Positions 1-13,000 of a stretch of DNA of 64,000 nucleotides are shown here, piece after piece (within the stretch, counting starts at the first letter, position 1; every line of letters begins with the position of its first letter). A model generated the notes under the pieces. That model saw only the letters and a list, made by a program, of their open reading frames with translations. It was not told where the DNA came from and did no database searches. A program made the translations under genes and the position numbers. Origin of the DNA: Hanleya hanleyi (taxonomy: Eukaryota; Mollusca; Polyplacophora; Lepidopleurida; Hanleyidae); NCBI GenBank assembly GCA_036873755.1, contig JAVTVY010037275.1, positions 1 to 64,000 of the forward strand, given 5' to 3'.

Positions 1-786
1 TCTTGACCCTTCTTGTCTACTCATATCAAGAAACCAACTTTGATACATGCAGAAGACCGATTTCGGGAAATATAATAATACATTCTTCTTGAGCTGCATT
101 GATACCCACAATCTCTGTGTATGGTACAATCTCAGATAATAATATAAATCCTGTGTGAAATTCAAACTACATTTGATAACCAATCGGGTGGCTAGTTTGG
201 AGAAACAGTTTCAACATCACGCTCACAGTAGTTACACACGTTAGCACGTGGACCAATATAGTAAACATTATCAGGAAACAGTATCGAAATATGGCATCAT
301 TTCCAGACCGTGTGCATAAACATCAACTCCTGCCGAAAAGTCTGGCTTTGTTAGGCGGAAGAAAATATTGAAAGATCATGCTGTGTAAGCGTTTTAATAT
401 CTGTGAACTAAACATGAATCATTGTCAAAGTGAAAAGGCAGAAATTATTGTGAATGTCTTATTATGGGATCACATAGAATATCGGCGAAAATTTCCCAGA
501 TAAACACCAGTTGGTATGAGTTTACAAGGTTATACCCAAGGCCGAGGGTCTTAACTGGACGAATGCCAACTGGTGTTTATCTCCGAAACTTGCAAGCTGT
601 TGGAAAACGTAAATTATGAGCACTTGCTGCTTTCACCTGTTGACAATGTTGTTTGATAGAACACAGGATTGCAAGTGTTCGCTGGTGTTTATCGGGAATG
701 TAACACTTTGGTTCAATGCTATAACATTGAGACTGAGTGGAGGTATGTTTGAATGATAGATTTATATTTCCTTGCCGTACTTTTAG
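1..786. other. intron sequence upstream of the first visible exon
   Basis: No coding exon is recognised. The Ig half-domain needed before the exon at 787 is not here, so the previous exon lies outside the window. The only structure seen is an inverted repeat at 498-582. Confidence 0.7.
498..582. repeat. short inverted repeat (85 bp) in intron
   Basis: The arms at 498-517 (AGATAAACACCAGTTGGTAT) and 563-582 are reverse complements with one mismatch, around a 45-bp centre. A partial third copy of the arm (CTGGTGTTTATC) lies near 683-694. It could be a tiny MITE or a stem-loop; no target duplication was found. Confidence 0.6.
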
Positions 787-1055
787 GTGACCTGGCTGGT
801 GAACGGAGAACCAATTATGTCCCCTGATTATCAGGTGCGGATGGAGAGAGACACCTTCAAGCTACATATCCCAGAAGTTTTTGCAGAGGATGCTGGGAGG
901 TTCGCAGTCGTGGCCGAGAATCCGTCGGGCAAAGCGACATGTTCCGCACTGTTAGAGGTCGAGCAGCCTGTTGTCCCAGCTAAAGTACCAAAAGTAGAAT
1001 TTCAGCAAGTGCTGCCACCTGTTAGCCAGCAGCCACCAGACGTAGACACGGAAAT
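787..1055 (+). CDS. exon: second half of Ig domain plus linker
   Basis: Acceptor TTTTAG, donor GTAAGC; enters in phase 0, leaves in phase 2. It starts at the Trp of the C strand (VTWLVNGEP) and continues through the F strand (EDAGRFAVVAEN) to the G strand (ATCSALLEVE), then a Pro/Val/Gln-rich linker. The F-strand Cys is replaced by Val and a Cys sits in the G strand instead. Confidence 0.9.
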
Positions 1056-4000
1056 GTAAGCCATGCTAATGTTATTTTGATTTTTGAGTTCGTGCAGTGA
1101 TTCTTGGGTAGATATGCCTCTTCCATTGTATTACTTGTACGTGGACTGAACTTTATCAAACATTTTGTGTGTGGAATACCTTGTCAAAGCCAAGCAGATT
1201 TGCATGGGATGAGAATTTATTAATGTTTAGACAGAGTTCTGGTCAATGTGGATTAAAAAGAACTCCTGGTTTGAACATGGCGACCCCGACAATAATTCAG
1301 TTTTAAAAATTTTTTCGGATAAAACCAGATTTGCTGTTTATAATGAGAAACCTGCATGAACCGTCCTCGCTGGGCCTAGAATATCGTTGTTCTAGACATA
1401 ATCACATTGTTCTGGTACACATGCAGAATGTCTGTTAACAACTCTAAATTGAACATCAATTTTAGTGTGTAAAGGTGGACAGTAAACAGTACTTGATTAG
1501 TTTGGACAAGTTTGCTGTATGTAAAATATATAATAGACCCGTTTCATGTGGCATCCACTGGAATGTGAAAATGACAAGGTTGTTAGGGCAGGGTGACCTC
1601 TTTCAAGATTGTGCTAATGATTCACTTTCTGTATGGATTACCGAAACCAATCCATTGAGGTCAATTTGCCCAAATAGCCTCATGTTCAAATTGAAATGGC
1701 CGGAACAACAACAACAACAACAACATTGGCCGCTGTGTGAGAGAGTTTTCTTGTCAGTATTAGACGGTTTCTCGCTTCACTCATTTGTCAGTTTAGACAG
1801 GTATAGAATGCTGTAGACTTGAATCATTTCTCTGTGAATTCCCCCGTCATTCTGCAGGGTCCATATGGTGAGAAGGGAAGAGACGAAGATGAGTCGTACG
1901 ACAAAGAGGACACAGGAACAAGCCTGGTCATCTGACGACGCTCTCCACTCCACGACCATAACAACAGAAGTCCCGCCAAAGTTTCAGATCCTTGGTCCAG
2001 CCCAGCCGACCCAACGCTTTGCAACCGCGGTGACACGTGACTATCCGCCACAGTACCAGCAGGTGGATCTCACCATCGAGGTACCCATCCCGCCTAAATT
2101 CCTTCAGGCCCTGAAAAGTATCACCGCCATGGAGGGAACAAAGGTCACCTTCGCAGGGGTCGTCACAGGTATGTTTCCTATCAGGAGATGGGTCAGCATA
2201 GTAGTGTGCAAGAGATAACCTTGTGTACCATATGAGATGAGCAATATTATCATTCACCAACCACATAGTCCAAGGGAGATAACTATATATATGATTTGAA
2301 TGACATATGTGAGAAATTTTGTAAAATTAGTGAATTTCTGCTTCTTTATGTCACATGACATTTTGAGTATTGAAGTCAATTATAATAGTTGCTAACACCA
2401 AGGGCATATAGCAATGTTGTGTAAAATGAAGGCGATATAGAAAGTGGGGAAAAACCTGTATTCACAAGATCCAGATTTGCCAAATTACAGATTGTTATCA
2501 GTCATGTAGTGTTGGATGAAGTTCACATTTTCAGTGACATAAATGAGAGTTAAGTTGAAATAATAATGACCTGAAGCTCCTAGATGTCCTGTTCGAAGAA
2601 TGATCTTTCAAGTTCAATCTTTGTTGTTATTTTAGGTAAACCCGAGCCAAGCATCAAATGGTTCAGAGGTGGCAGAGACATCACTGAAGCTGCAGACTTT
2701 GAAATCTCGTACAAGAATCAGCGCGTATCACTAACTGTTCCCGAAGTCAAGGAGGACAAAACTGGAGAGTACACCTGTACAGCAAGGAATCCTGCCGGGA
2801 TGGCCTCCAGTACAGCGGTACTCAACGTCAGAGGTGAGTGGGGCATTATGGGATGGTTAGGAAACCAGGGGCCTGTTCCATTTGTAGGGTCTGACTAAAC
2901 ATGTCTGTCTCACTTATTGGCAGATCTACTGTGGCCATTCTCCCGTGATTTAGTATCGTGGTCAGATGGAAAAAAAATGCCCCTAGATATTGGATGACCT
3001 TGGAGTGACCCCCGATGTTGGATGACCTTGACATTCTGTGATGAAGGATATTGACCAGTTTTACTCGTCTATACATGTCCACTGAGCTTGGCTACCTTCT
3101 GACTGATGATTTTTGATTTGAGGTGTATTGTACAGCTGTATTCATGGGAGGGCAGTAGTCAAATAAGATTAAATCATCTGCTGTGTGTTAATTTGTGACA
3201 GTTTGACACATGTATGCTTTTGTTGATCAGATAGCTACAGTCCTGTAGCTTTACTAGCCCTCTAATAATTCATTTGCAGAAAGTGAAATTTTCCACTATA
3301 AAATCTGGGGGTGACAAAATGGTTCAAAATCATGCTTATATCCCTTATTTCTTCATTATTTCAATGATTTTAGAGGGTGGTCAAATTTATTAGAACCATT
3401 GATTGGATTATGTCCCCAGAATTGGGGGGGGGGGGGGGGGGTGGGGGTGGGGTGATTGAATTTTGATAGGGTGATTGAATTATTAGAAGCATTACTGTAT
3501 CAATTTTATCTAAGAAGCTTTAACTCAAACTTGTGGAATAAATTAAAGAGTTTTATCCTTTTTTTTGTCACTCTAGCATCCATGGTTCCTCCAGTGTTCA
3601 CTGAGCGCCTGCACACACGTGAGGTGAGAGAGGGAGAGCCAGTCCGTCTCACGGTCCGTGTGGCAGGGCATCCCCCTCCAACAGTCATATGGTACAGGGA
3701 AGGTTCACAGATCGTCAGTTCACCCGACTTTGAAATCATCCAGGAAGGAGATATCCACTCTCTCTATATACCCGAGGTTTTCTATGAGGACTCTGGTCGA
3801 TTCACCGTCCATGCCAAGAACCCTGCCGGTGAGACCAAGTGTACCGCCGAGCTCATAGTCGAAGGTGAGTTACCCAGGGGAGACAACTGAGAGAGAAGGA
3901 ATTTGACATATTTGTAGCACAGAATGCTCTGAATTTTGTGCCTAAGTAATTTTCTTGTGTCCGTTAAAAATAGTTGGGCAGGCAGGCTGCTTTAGATTTA

Positions 4001-7000
4001 CATTTATCCATCTTTGTCATTGTGGAATATATCTTTAAAACGTCATTTCGTATCCAACATTTCAGAAATCACAGTGATATATTATGCTTGGGACCAGATT
4101 ATAGTGTCAGCCTCGACAGCGTCCTGGTTTATCAAGGCTCAAAATACAGTGAAACCTGTGTATACCGACCATGCTTGGGTCCAGATTATAGTGTCGGTCT
4201 TAACAGTGTGCTGATTTATCAAGGCTCAAAATACTTCAAATTTGCTTTAAGTTTAAGTATTGGGACCATGGATAATGTCAGTATTTAGAGGTTTGTCTGT
4301 TTACCCAGGTGTCAGTATTCACAGGTTTCACTGTATGTCTGTACATAGGAATGTATTCAGGCATAAAGATTAGCAAAGACTCAAACTTTCTGTATTGACT
4401 TGTAGCTCCATCTGAAGAAGATGAAGAAATGGTATCACCCTCACCCCCATCCACATTGGAACGTAAACCCAAACCTGTGGTCACTCAGTACTTCGAGCCA
4501 TCCAAACCAGCTCCAGTACCTGTCCAAGCACCATTTGTCCAGAAAATCGAGAGACAGGTAGACATTCCTAAGCTCCAGAGACCATCGGACTTCACTCCAT
4601 CACCCAAACAGTCACCGCTCATGCAGCGTAAAGCCCCTGAGCCGGTGACCCCAAAGGAATCGCCAATCCTTCCCAAGAAAGCGCCGGCACCGAAAGCACC
4701 ACCTATGCCGAAGGAGCCACCGATCACACCAAAGAAAGCTCCCGCGCCGAAGGGACCACCCCCACCACCTAAAGCGCCGCCTCCCGTGTCGCCGAAAGTT
4801 CAACGGGCAGTCGCGTTTGTGCCCGCTGAAGAAATCCCAGTGATCAAAAAGGAGGAGGTGGAGAAACCAAAATTCCCATCACTCGGCAAACGTGTGGCTA
4901 TGTTTAACCAGATGGTGGAGGACGATCAGGCGCCACCAGAACTTGACATCAAACCTGTGATCACACACAAGGTCAAACCTTCCTTCAGAGAGGTGAGTAT
5001 GCCTAAAGTGGTCTGTTCAAATTGTATTGAGCTGGCCTCGAGGGAATCTAGTTTTGGCCCCGCCCCTGTTGTGTTCATTAATAGCGTTTTATATAAACAA
5101 CATTGCATCAAGGAATATCATCCAGTTTTAAAGCACTTGATTGGTCAATTCAAATTTTCAAATCAAAATCCTGGCTTTTCATTGGCTTGTGGAGAATATT
5201 GGAAGACAATCCAGTCAATCATACCATTTCTGTAAAGTCTCATTGCTTGGTCGTTATTTGCCTCAGTTTGAAACTAAAATCCTAATGATAATGTAATGTA
5301 TGGTAAATTCTATAATAATTCAATCACAGGAAATGAAATGATCAAATTTATTAGAACAGGAAGTTGACAAAATGTTCCATAATCTTGTAGACAATCCATT
5401 ATTTCTTCATTATTTTAGTGATTTTATAGGTTGATCAAATTCATTAGGACGACTGCTTGAATTTTGTCCGTAAAATGGAGGAAATGATTGAATTTTAATT
5501 TTGTGATTGAATTTCTATTAGAGGGTTTACTGTAGTTCAATAATGTGATTGAGTTTCTATTAGAGGGTTTACTGTAGTTCAATAATGTGATTGAGTTTCT
5601 ATTAGAGGGTTTACTGTAGTTCAATAATGTGATTGAGTTTCTATTAGAGGTTTTACTGTAGTTCAATAATGTGATTGAGTTTCTATTAGAGGGTTTACTG
5701 TAGTTCAATAATGTGATTGAGTTTCTATTAGAGGGTTTACTGTAGTTCAATAATGTGATTGAGTTTCTATTAGAGGGTTTACTGTAGTTCAATAATGTGA
5801 TTGAGTTTCTATTAGAGGGTTTACTGTAGTTCAATAATGTGATTGAGTTTCTATTCGAGTTTACTGTAGTTCAATAATGTGATTGAGTTTCTATTAGGGT
5901 TTACTGTAGTTCAATAATGTGATTGAGTTTCTATTAGAGGGTTTACTGTAGTTCAATAATGTGATTGAGTTTCTATTAGAGGGTTTACTGTAGTTCAATA
6001 ATGTGATTGAGTTTCTATTAGAGGGTTTACTGTAGTTCAATAATGTGATTGAATTTCTATTAGAGGGTTTACTGTAGTTCAATAATGTGATTGAATTTCT
6101 ATTAGAGGGTTTACTGTAGTTCAATAATGTGATTGAATTTCTATTAGAGGGTTTACTGTAGTTCAATAATGTGATTGAGTTTCTATTAGAGGGTTTACTG
6201 TAGTTCAATAATGTGATTGAATTTCTATTAGAGGTTTTACTGTAGTTCAATAATGTGATTGAATTTCTATTAGAGGATTTACTGTAGTTCAATAATGTGA
6301 TTGAGTTTCTATTAGAGGTTTTACTGTAGTTCAATAATGTGATTGAGTTTCTATTAGAGGATTTACTGTAGTTCAATAATGTGATTGAATTTCTATTAGA
6401 GGATTTACTGTAGTTCAATAATGTGATTGAGTTTCTATTAGAGGATTTACTGTAGTTCAATAATGTGATTGAGTTTCTATTAGAGGGTTTACTGTAGTTC
6501 AATAATGTGATTGAGTTTCTATTAGAGGGTTTACTGTAGTTCAATAATGTGATTGAGTTTCTATTAGAGGGTTTACTGTAGTTCAATAATGTGATTGAGT
6601 TTCTATTAGAGGGTTTACTGTAGTCAAATTTTGTTTGACTGATATTTTGAATTTTAATATTGTGTTGAATAGTTTTCATCTTCTTCGAAACATGTGCACA
6701 TCATACCTGTATTAATGGTGATTATCCATCATCTCTGTTGCAGCCACTGAAAAACAAACGTGTGCGCCAGGGGGAGAGAGTCATATTCGAGTGTATCGTC
6801 AATGGACACCCAACACCAATCGTAAAATGGTACCGTGAAGGGATTCAGATCTATCCATCAGCAGATTACGACATCACGTTCGAGAACGGTGTCTCCCGAT
6901 TGGTGATTCCTCAAGCCTTCCCAGAAGACAGTGGAGCATACAAATGCTTTGCGACTAACATGGATGGGACAGTGACAACAGAGGCTCTCCTCGATGTTGA

Positions 7001-10000
7001 GGGTATGTTGCCCATTCCTCTATCATTGGTCAACATTCCATTGCTTAAATGATGGGAGGAACATTTCCCACCCAATGAAATGATACGAAAACAGAATCAT
7101 TATCTTTTTTCTGTCACGTTCAAGAAGCGATCAAATTCTTTAGATTGATGATCAAACTTTGAGCCAAAATCTGTAGTTAATTGAATAATTAGTTGACCAT
7201 CAGCCTGGGCTCAAAGATTTGCCCTCTCTATGCTACTAACCGAGGCTCAGAGATTTCCCCTTTCTATACTACTAACCTGGGTTCAAAGATTTGCACTTTC
7301 TATACTACTAACCTGGGCTCAAAGATTCGCCTTTCTGTATGATTGACAAATCAAATTACCCAGATTTCTTCAATTCCTGACATACCAGTACTTAGTATTC
7401 TGCTTTTGAATGGCACCAAATACATGCTGAATAATTCGCAACATTTTGATGGCAAACTCACTAAACCATAGTATCACACGTGGTGCATGTTTTATGTCTC
7501 ACGACTTCCAAATTGCCTCTTGTTATAGCTGTAGCCAGTCCGCCATTGATTGAGCCAGAAGAACAAATTCCAGCACACCGAGCCCCCGTCAGAAAAGTAC
7601 CACCCCCTCCGTCACCAAAACCACAGCGTGCCATGGTCTCTGTTAAGGAAAAACCAACATTTGCCAAGGTATGTCTTCAACTGCCTGACTGAAGTGTCAT
7701 CTTACTCATACGTCATGACAGCAGAAGAATTTGGGGAGAAAACTGATGTTTTTATTTAGTTTTAATTAATATGATTAATATATTGATTGATTGATTGATT
7801 GAATATCCATATTCTTCATATCACTTAAATTTTGAGAGGAAGGATAAAATTAGCCGCCATCAGCAATTGGAACACACCTGTCTCCTGGACTTTGGAGTTG
7901 CTCATACTGTCTTGGATTGGCCATAGGAACAATCCAGGAGAGTGTTAATTATTATGACGTGGTGTAACTTGGACAATCAATCTAATCAATTCCTATCTGC
8001 TCTCACAATAATTGTATATGTCACTGTAAGATGTTCACTGACCTCCATCTCAAGAATATCGAGTCTTCTAACTAAAGAAAAATTGACTATAATCACTGTC
8101 GGGGAAACTCAGTTTTTCGCCGCTGACATTATTGGACTCCATGCACGATGATTGGCCAATCAGCTGAGGTCACTGAATGTGCCCTTCGCTGCAAGCTGGT
8201 TTGATTCTACAATGACAGGGAGAGCAGACAGGGTTTCAATTTTAATTAGATTTAATTAGGAGCAACTCCATGGTTTGGAGCAATAATGGGTTCAATTCTA
8301 ATTTATCCTTTCTTTAAGAACAAATCGCACATATAAATTTCTTCGTGGTGGGCTGGAACATGATGTAAAATTTTCTCCACCATGCTGAATATTATGCCAA
8401 AGTGACAGTACATAGCTTCATTCATTTGTGTTAATATTTTCAGCCATTGCATGACATCAGAGTCCGACAAGGTGAAGAAGTCGTACTTGAGGTCAAGGTA
8501 GAAGGTCGTCCAGAACCAATCGTGAAGTGGTACCGAGAGGATGTGGAGATACATAACACTCCAGACTACAGGATTGAATATGCGGATGGCATCAGCCGAC
8601 TTGTTATTCATGAGGCCTTCCCAGAAGACACCGGAAAATTCTCCTGTGTGGCGACCAATGCTGAGGGCAATGTGGCGACAGAGGCTTTCTTGGACGTGGA
8701 AGGTTCGTATATTTTGATTGGTCAGTGTTTGTATTTGATTACTACCATCTATGTAGCTTTCAGTGTCGGAATATATTAATAATCCAATCTCAGATGTGTT
8801 CCTGAAATCATAATAAATGATAAATCAGGATTTATTGCTTGCAAATCTTGCGCAATACTTGGATGGGTGACTGTGTGCTGTATGGGCTCATCAATGTCCA
8901 GGATAATAAGAAATTCATACCACATATGCATCTGGTGAAGGGTCAGAAGCCTAGTGAAAATGACTGACCTTGACCTATTTTATCTAGGTCAAATTCTAGT
9001 ATTTGCTATATTTTTTGAAGGCTTGAAGCTAGGGTCTCCAAATTCATATTACATATGCAAAAGGTGATTGACTAGGTCATATACTGTTTATTATGATATA
9101 ACATGAAGAAATATAGCTGGGCAATCCAAAATAGTACTATGTATACATCTGACAATGGTCCAGAGTCATGCTGAACATGACTGACCTTGACCTATTTTAT
9201 CCAGGTCAGATTCTATGTAGTATAATATTTCTTAAAGGATTATATCTACTTTGTCCAAATTTATACCATATATGCCTGGACCTGAAGTCCATTGAATATC
9301 ACTGATCTTGACCTGTTTTCGAATGGTCAAATTCTATATGTGAAGTCTAAGATCTCCAAATTCATGTTTCATATGCAATTAAGTTAGAATAGACTAGAAA
9401 ACTGCTGAAGATGACTGACCTGGATCTATATTTTAAATTATTTGATTTGATAATGAGCTATATAGAATAGTATATTTAGAGCTAAGAATTTGGTCCTGCT
9501 TTACCAGAACCTCAGCGCAAAATTTTCCCCATCGATTAAGGCCTTGGTAAAAGCTGACCTGGCCCAACTCCCTATGTATTTCTTATACGAGAGAGCTAAA
9601 GTCAACTCCTCTAGATCACATTTTTGTTAACCTACATGATGTTGCCAAAGTTTTAAATACATCTTATGCAATGCATGATTGCTGAATGTAGACAATAACT
9701 GATAGCTCTGCAGTATTTGAGCCCATTGGGCTATCTTATTATCAGAAATATAGACATGGTTGCAACTTGTCACATAAGCTTTTATGTCCGATATGTTATG
9801 ATTTTGTTGTTTGTTTGTAACAGGTGTGGCCAGCCCCATTCCGATGGCCCCACCATCACCAATAATGCCTCAAAAGGCGCCGTCCAGAAAACTGCCACCA
9901 CCTCCCTCACCAAAACCGTCACCAAAACCATCCCCAGTGCCATCTAGAGTGTCGCTGAAAACCAAACCAATTTTTACACAGGTGAGCAATAATGAGTTTT

Positions 10001-13000
10001 AAATGTATATGGTTATACAGTGAAACCTGTGAATACTTCACCTGAGTAAACCGACCAACCTCTAAATACTGATATTATCCATGGTCCCAGTTGTTAAATT
10101 TTGATATTTTTAACCTTGATAAACCAGAACCCTGTAAAAACTGACAATATAATCTGGCCTCATCCATGGTTGGTAAACACAAGGTTCACTGTTTTTGCTT
10201 CTGATCTTGTTAGAAGAATGCTCTATTAAAAGGCCTAGAGTAGTAATTGAGGTAACAGTTCAACTTCATCCAAATAATTATGTACATTAATGACTGTCTA
10301 CCTCAGGACCAAAGTTTCCAAACAAAATTCTGGTTTACAGAGGTTCAGATGGATAGACCAAACTCTGAAATTGTGGTCATTGTCAGTATTCACAGGTTTG
10401 TTGGACTGTTCAGGAGTCCGTTGAGACTAATTTCCACTAGATCTGACAAACCACAACCACATTGCTGTGATAATGTTCTAATTTTGTGGCTTCAATGTGG
10501 TTGCAGGGTTTAGCCAGCTGTGCAAATGGCAGTACAGAATAAAGAACGGCCTTAATTTTGTAGCAGTACAGAATAAAGAAGGGTCTATTTTTGTGGCAGT
10601 ACAGAATATAGAAAGGCCTGTTGTTGTTGCCTATCCAGTTCTATGATGAATTGAACATTTGACGGTCTTGGTTTTACTGTCATATGGCTTGTTATATAAG
10701 TTGCTTGTTGTGTCATTCCTGTCATATGTATCACTGAGGTTGCATGTACTGTTTCTATTCCACAGCCTTTACACGACCGTTTTGCCAAAGAAGGGGACCA
10801 AGTGGTGTTCGAAATTTTCCTCGAGGGTTTACCAGAACCTATCGTGAAATGGTATCGAGAAACTATCGAGATCCAGAACACCCCGGACTATCAGATAGAA
10901 CTCGAGCCCGGCGTGAGCCGACTCACTATTCTTGAGGTCTTCCCAGAAGACTCAGGCACCTTCACGTGTATCGCCGCCAACGCCGAAGGCAGTGTAAAAA
11001 CTGATGCTGCCTTGTATGTCAAACGTAAGTATTATTGGACTCCCAGTAATCAGTTTAATGTATGTGTAGTTTGTCTGCTGTCCTCCACTGATATGGTATT
11101 ACATAACTGATTGGCTGAAATGGTATTATTGTCACAACGTATCCGAATCAAAGAAACAGTCTTGGCGAGCTGATTCATTTGTTTACTTCTTGCAAAGTTT
11201 GTCTTCGTGGTAAAATTCATTTATCTCCGATTCTTTTCAAACTCTTGACCATATACCCTATATAAACCCATACGTACTAGTTCAGTATATGCAGCTTAAT
11301 CTATATAACACTGTCCCCTGAACATTGTTATTTTCAGCATCAACAGACAAGCCTCCATTGCCTTTGGCCCCTCCCCCGATATCAGAGGGCTTGATTTTAC
11401 CGGAGAAAAGAGCTCCGCCTGTGAAAACGTCCATTCCGCCTGCGCCGGAGAAACCACCCATGATCTCTGCCCGAGAGAAACCAGTGTTCAAAAAGGTATG
11501 TCTCTCACTGCCAGGGACTAATATGAATAGCTGTTGTTACGGACAACATACGAGTGTCCTTTGCCAGGGACAACATATGAGTGTCTGTTGCCAGGGACAA
11601 CATATGAGTGTCCCTCGCCAAGGACAGCATATCGGTGTCACCCTAAAAGAGAATATTTTCTGCAACACATTTAATTCTTTTGGTTGATTTTTGGAAAGTT
11701 CTTGAACAGTGGATAAATTGATCAATTTCTTCAATATTATCTTTATATATTAATGCTGAATTTTTGTGAATAATCAACCCTATAACAATTCTTCATTGTT
11801 TTTCAGTCGTTGTCCAATACAACGGCGACGGAGGGCGACAGAGTTGTGCTGGAATGTTGGGTGGACGCGCGTCCCGAGCCAATCGTCAAGTGGTACCGGG
11901 AACAAGTCGAGATACAGAACACTGTCGACTATGCTATCACCTACAACCATGGCATCTGTACCCTGATTATCATGGAAGTCTTCCCAGAGGATTCTGGGAA
12001 ATTCACATGCGTCGCGACGAATGCAGAGGGGCGCTGTGTCAGCGAAGCATTTTTGCACGTTGAACGTGAGTGGATTTTGTGCACAGGAACTTAATTCTCA
12101 CCTGACAGTGAAACCTGTGAATACCAACACCTGGATAAACTGACAAACCTCTAAATACCGACACCTGGATAAACTAACAAACCTCTACATACTGACACCT
12201 GGGTAAACTGACAAACCTGTACATACGGACACCTGGATAAACTGACAAACCTCTACATACTGACATCTGGATAAACTGACAAACCTCTACATACTGACAC
12301 CTGGATAAACTGACAAACCTCTACATACTGACACCTGCATAAACTGACAAACCTCTACATACTGACACCTGGGTAAACTGACAAACCTCTAAATACCAAC
12401 ACCTGGATAAACTGACAAACCTCTAAATACTGACACCTGGGTAAACTGACAAACCTCTAAATACCGACACTATACATGGCCCCTACTTAAATTCAAAGTA
12501 TTTTGAATCTTGATATTAAAACCAGAACCGTGTGAAAACTGACCCTATAATCTGGTCACAAACATGATCGGTATACACGGGTTCACTGTATAAAGGTTTG
12601 GATTGTGTACATCAAACTTCTTTCCACTGAGCTCGCTGAAGTTTGGAGAAGTATCTTGCCTTACACAAGGCTTTTGTGGATAATATCTTCAGTGCTGTGG
12701 AATGGATGTTTGGTAAAGCACAAATTTTTTATTGCACATTATCATTTAAAAACTTGTATGTATCGCCAACGAAACATTTGGTCCACAGCAATAGTTGATA
12801 TTCATGGAATAGCCGTGTGCATATATGCAGATGCCTGTCTAACATGTTAATATTGTTCCTGAAATATTGTATAACTGAAATATCACAGATTCAGGTCACC
12901 ATTTTCACTTTCACTTTTTACTACTGAATATGATGTTATATTGCTGAACAGATGTGGTAATCAATGAAGTACAGATCCTATTTCTGCATTTCACTAGATT

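Noticed and set aside
1475..1816. 113-codon open frame with a glutamine run
   Set aside because: Lies in an intron between two phase-matched exons; no family similarity; the run is a CAA microsatellite.
5424..6679. Minus-strand open frames of repeated NYSKPSNRNSIT
   Set aside because: Produced by the 42-bp minisatellite; composition is that of the repeat, not a protein.
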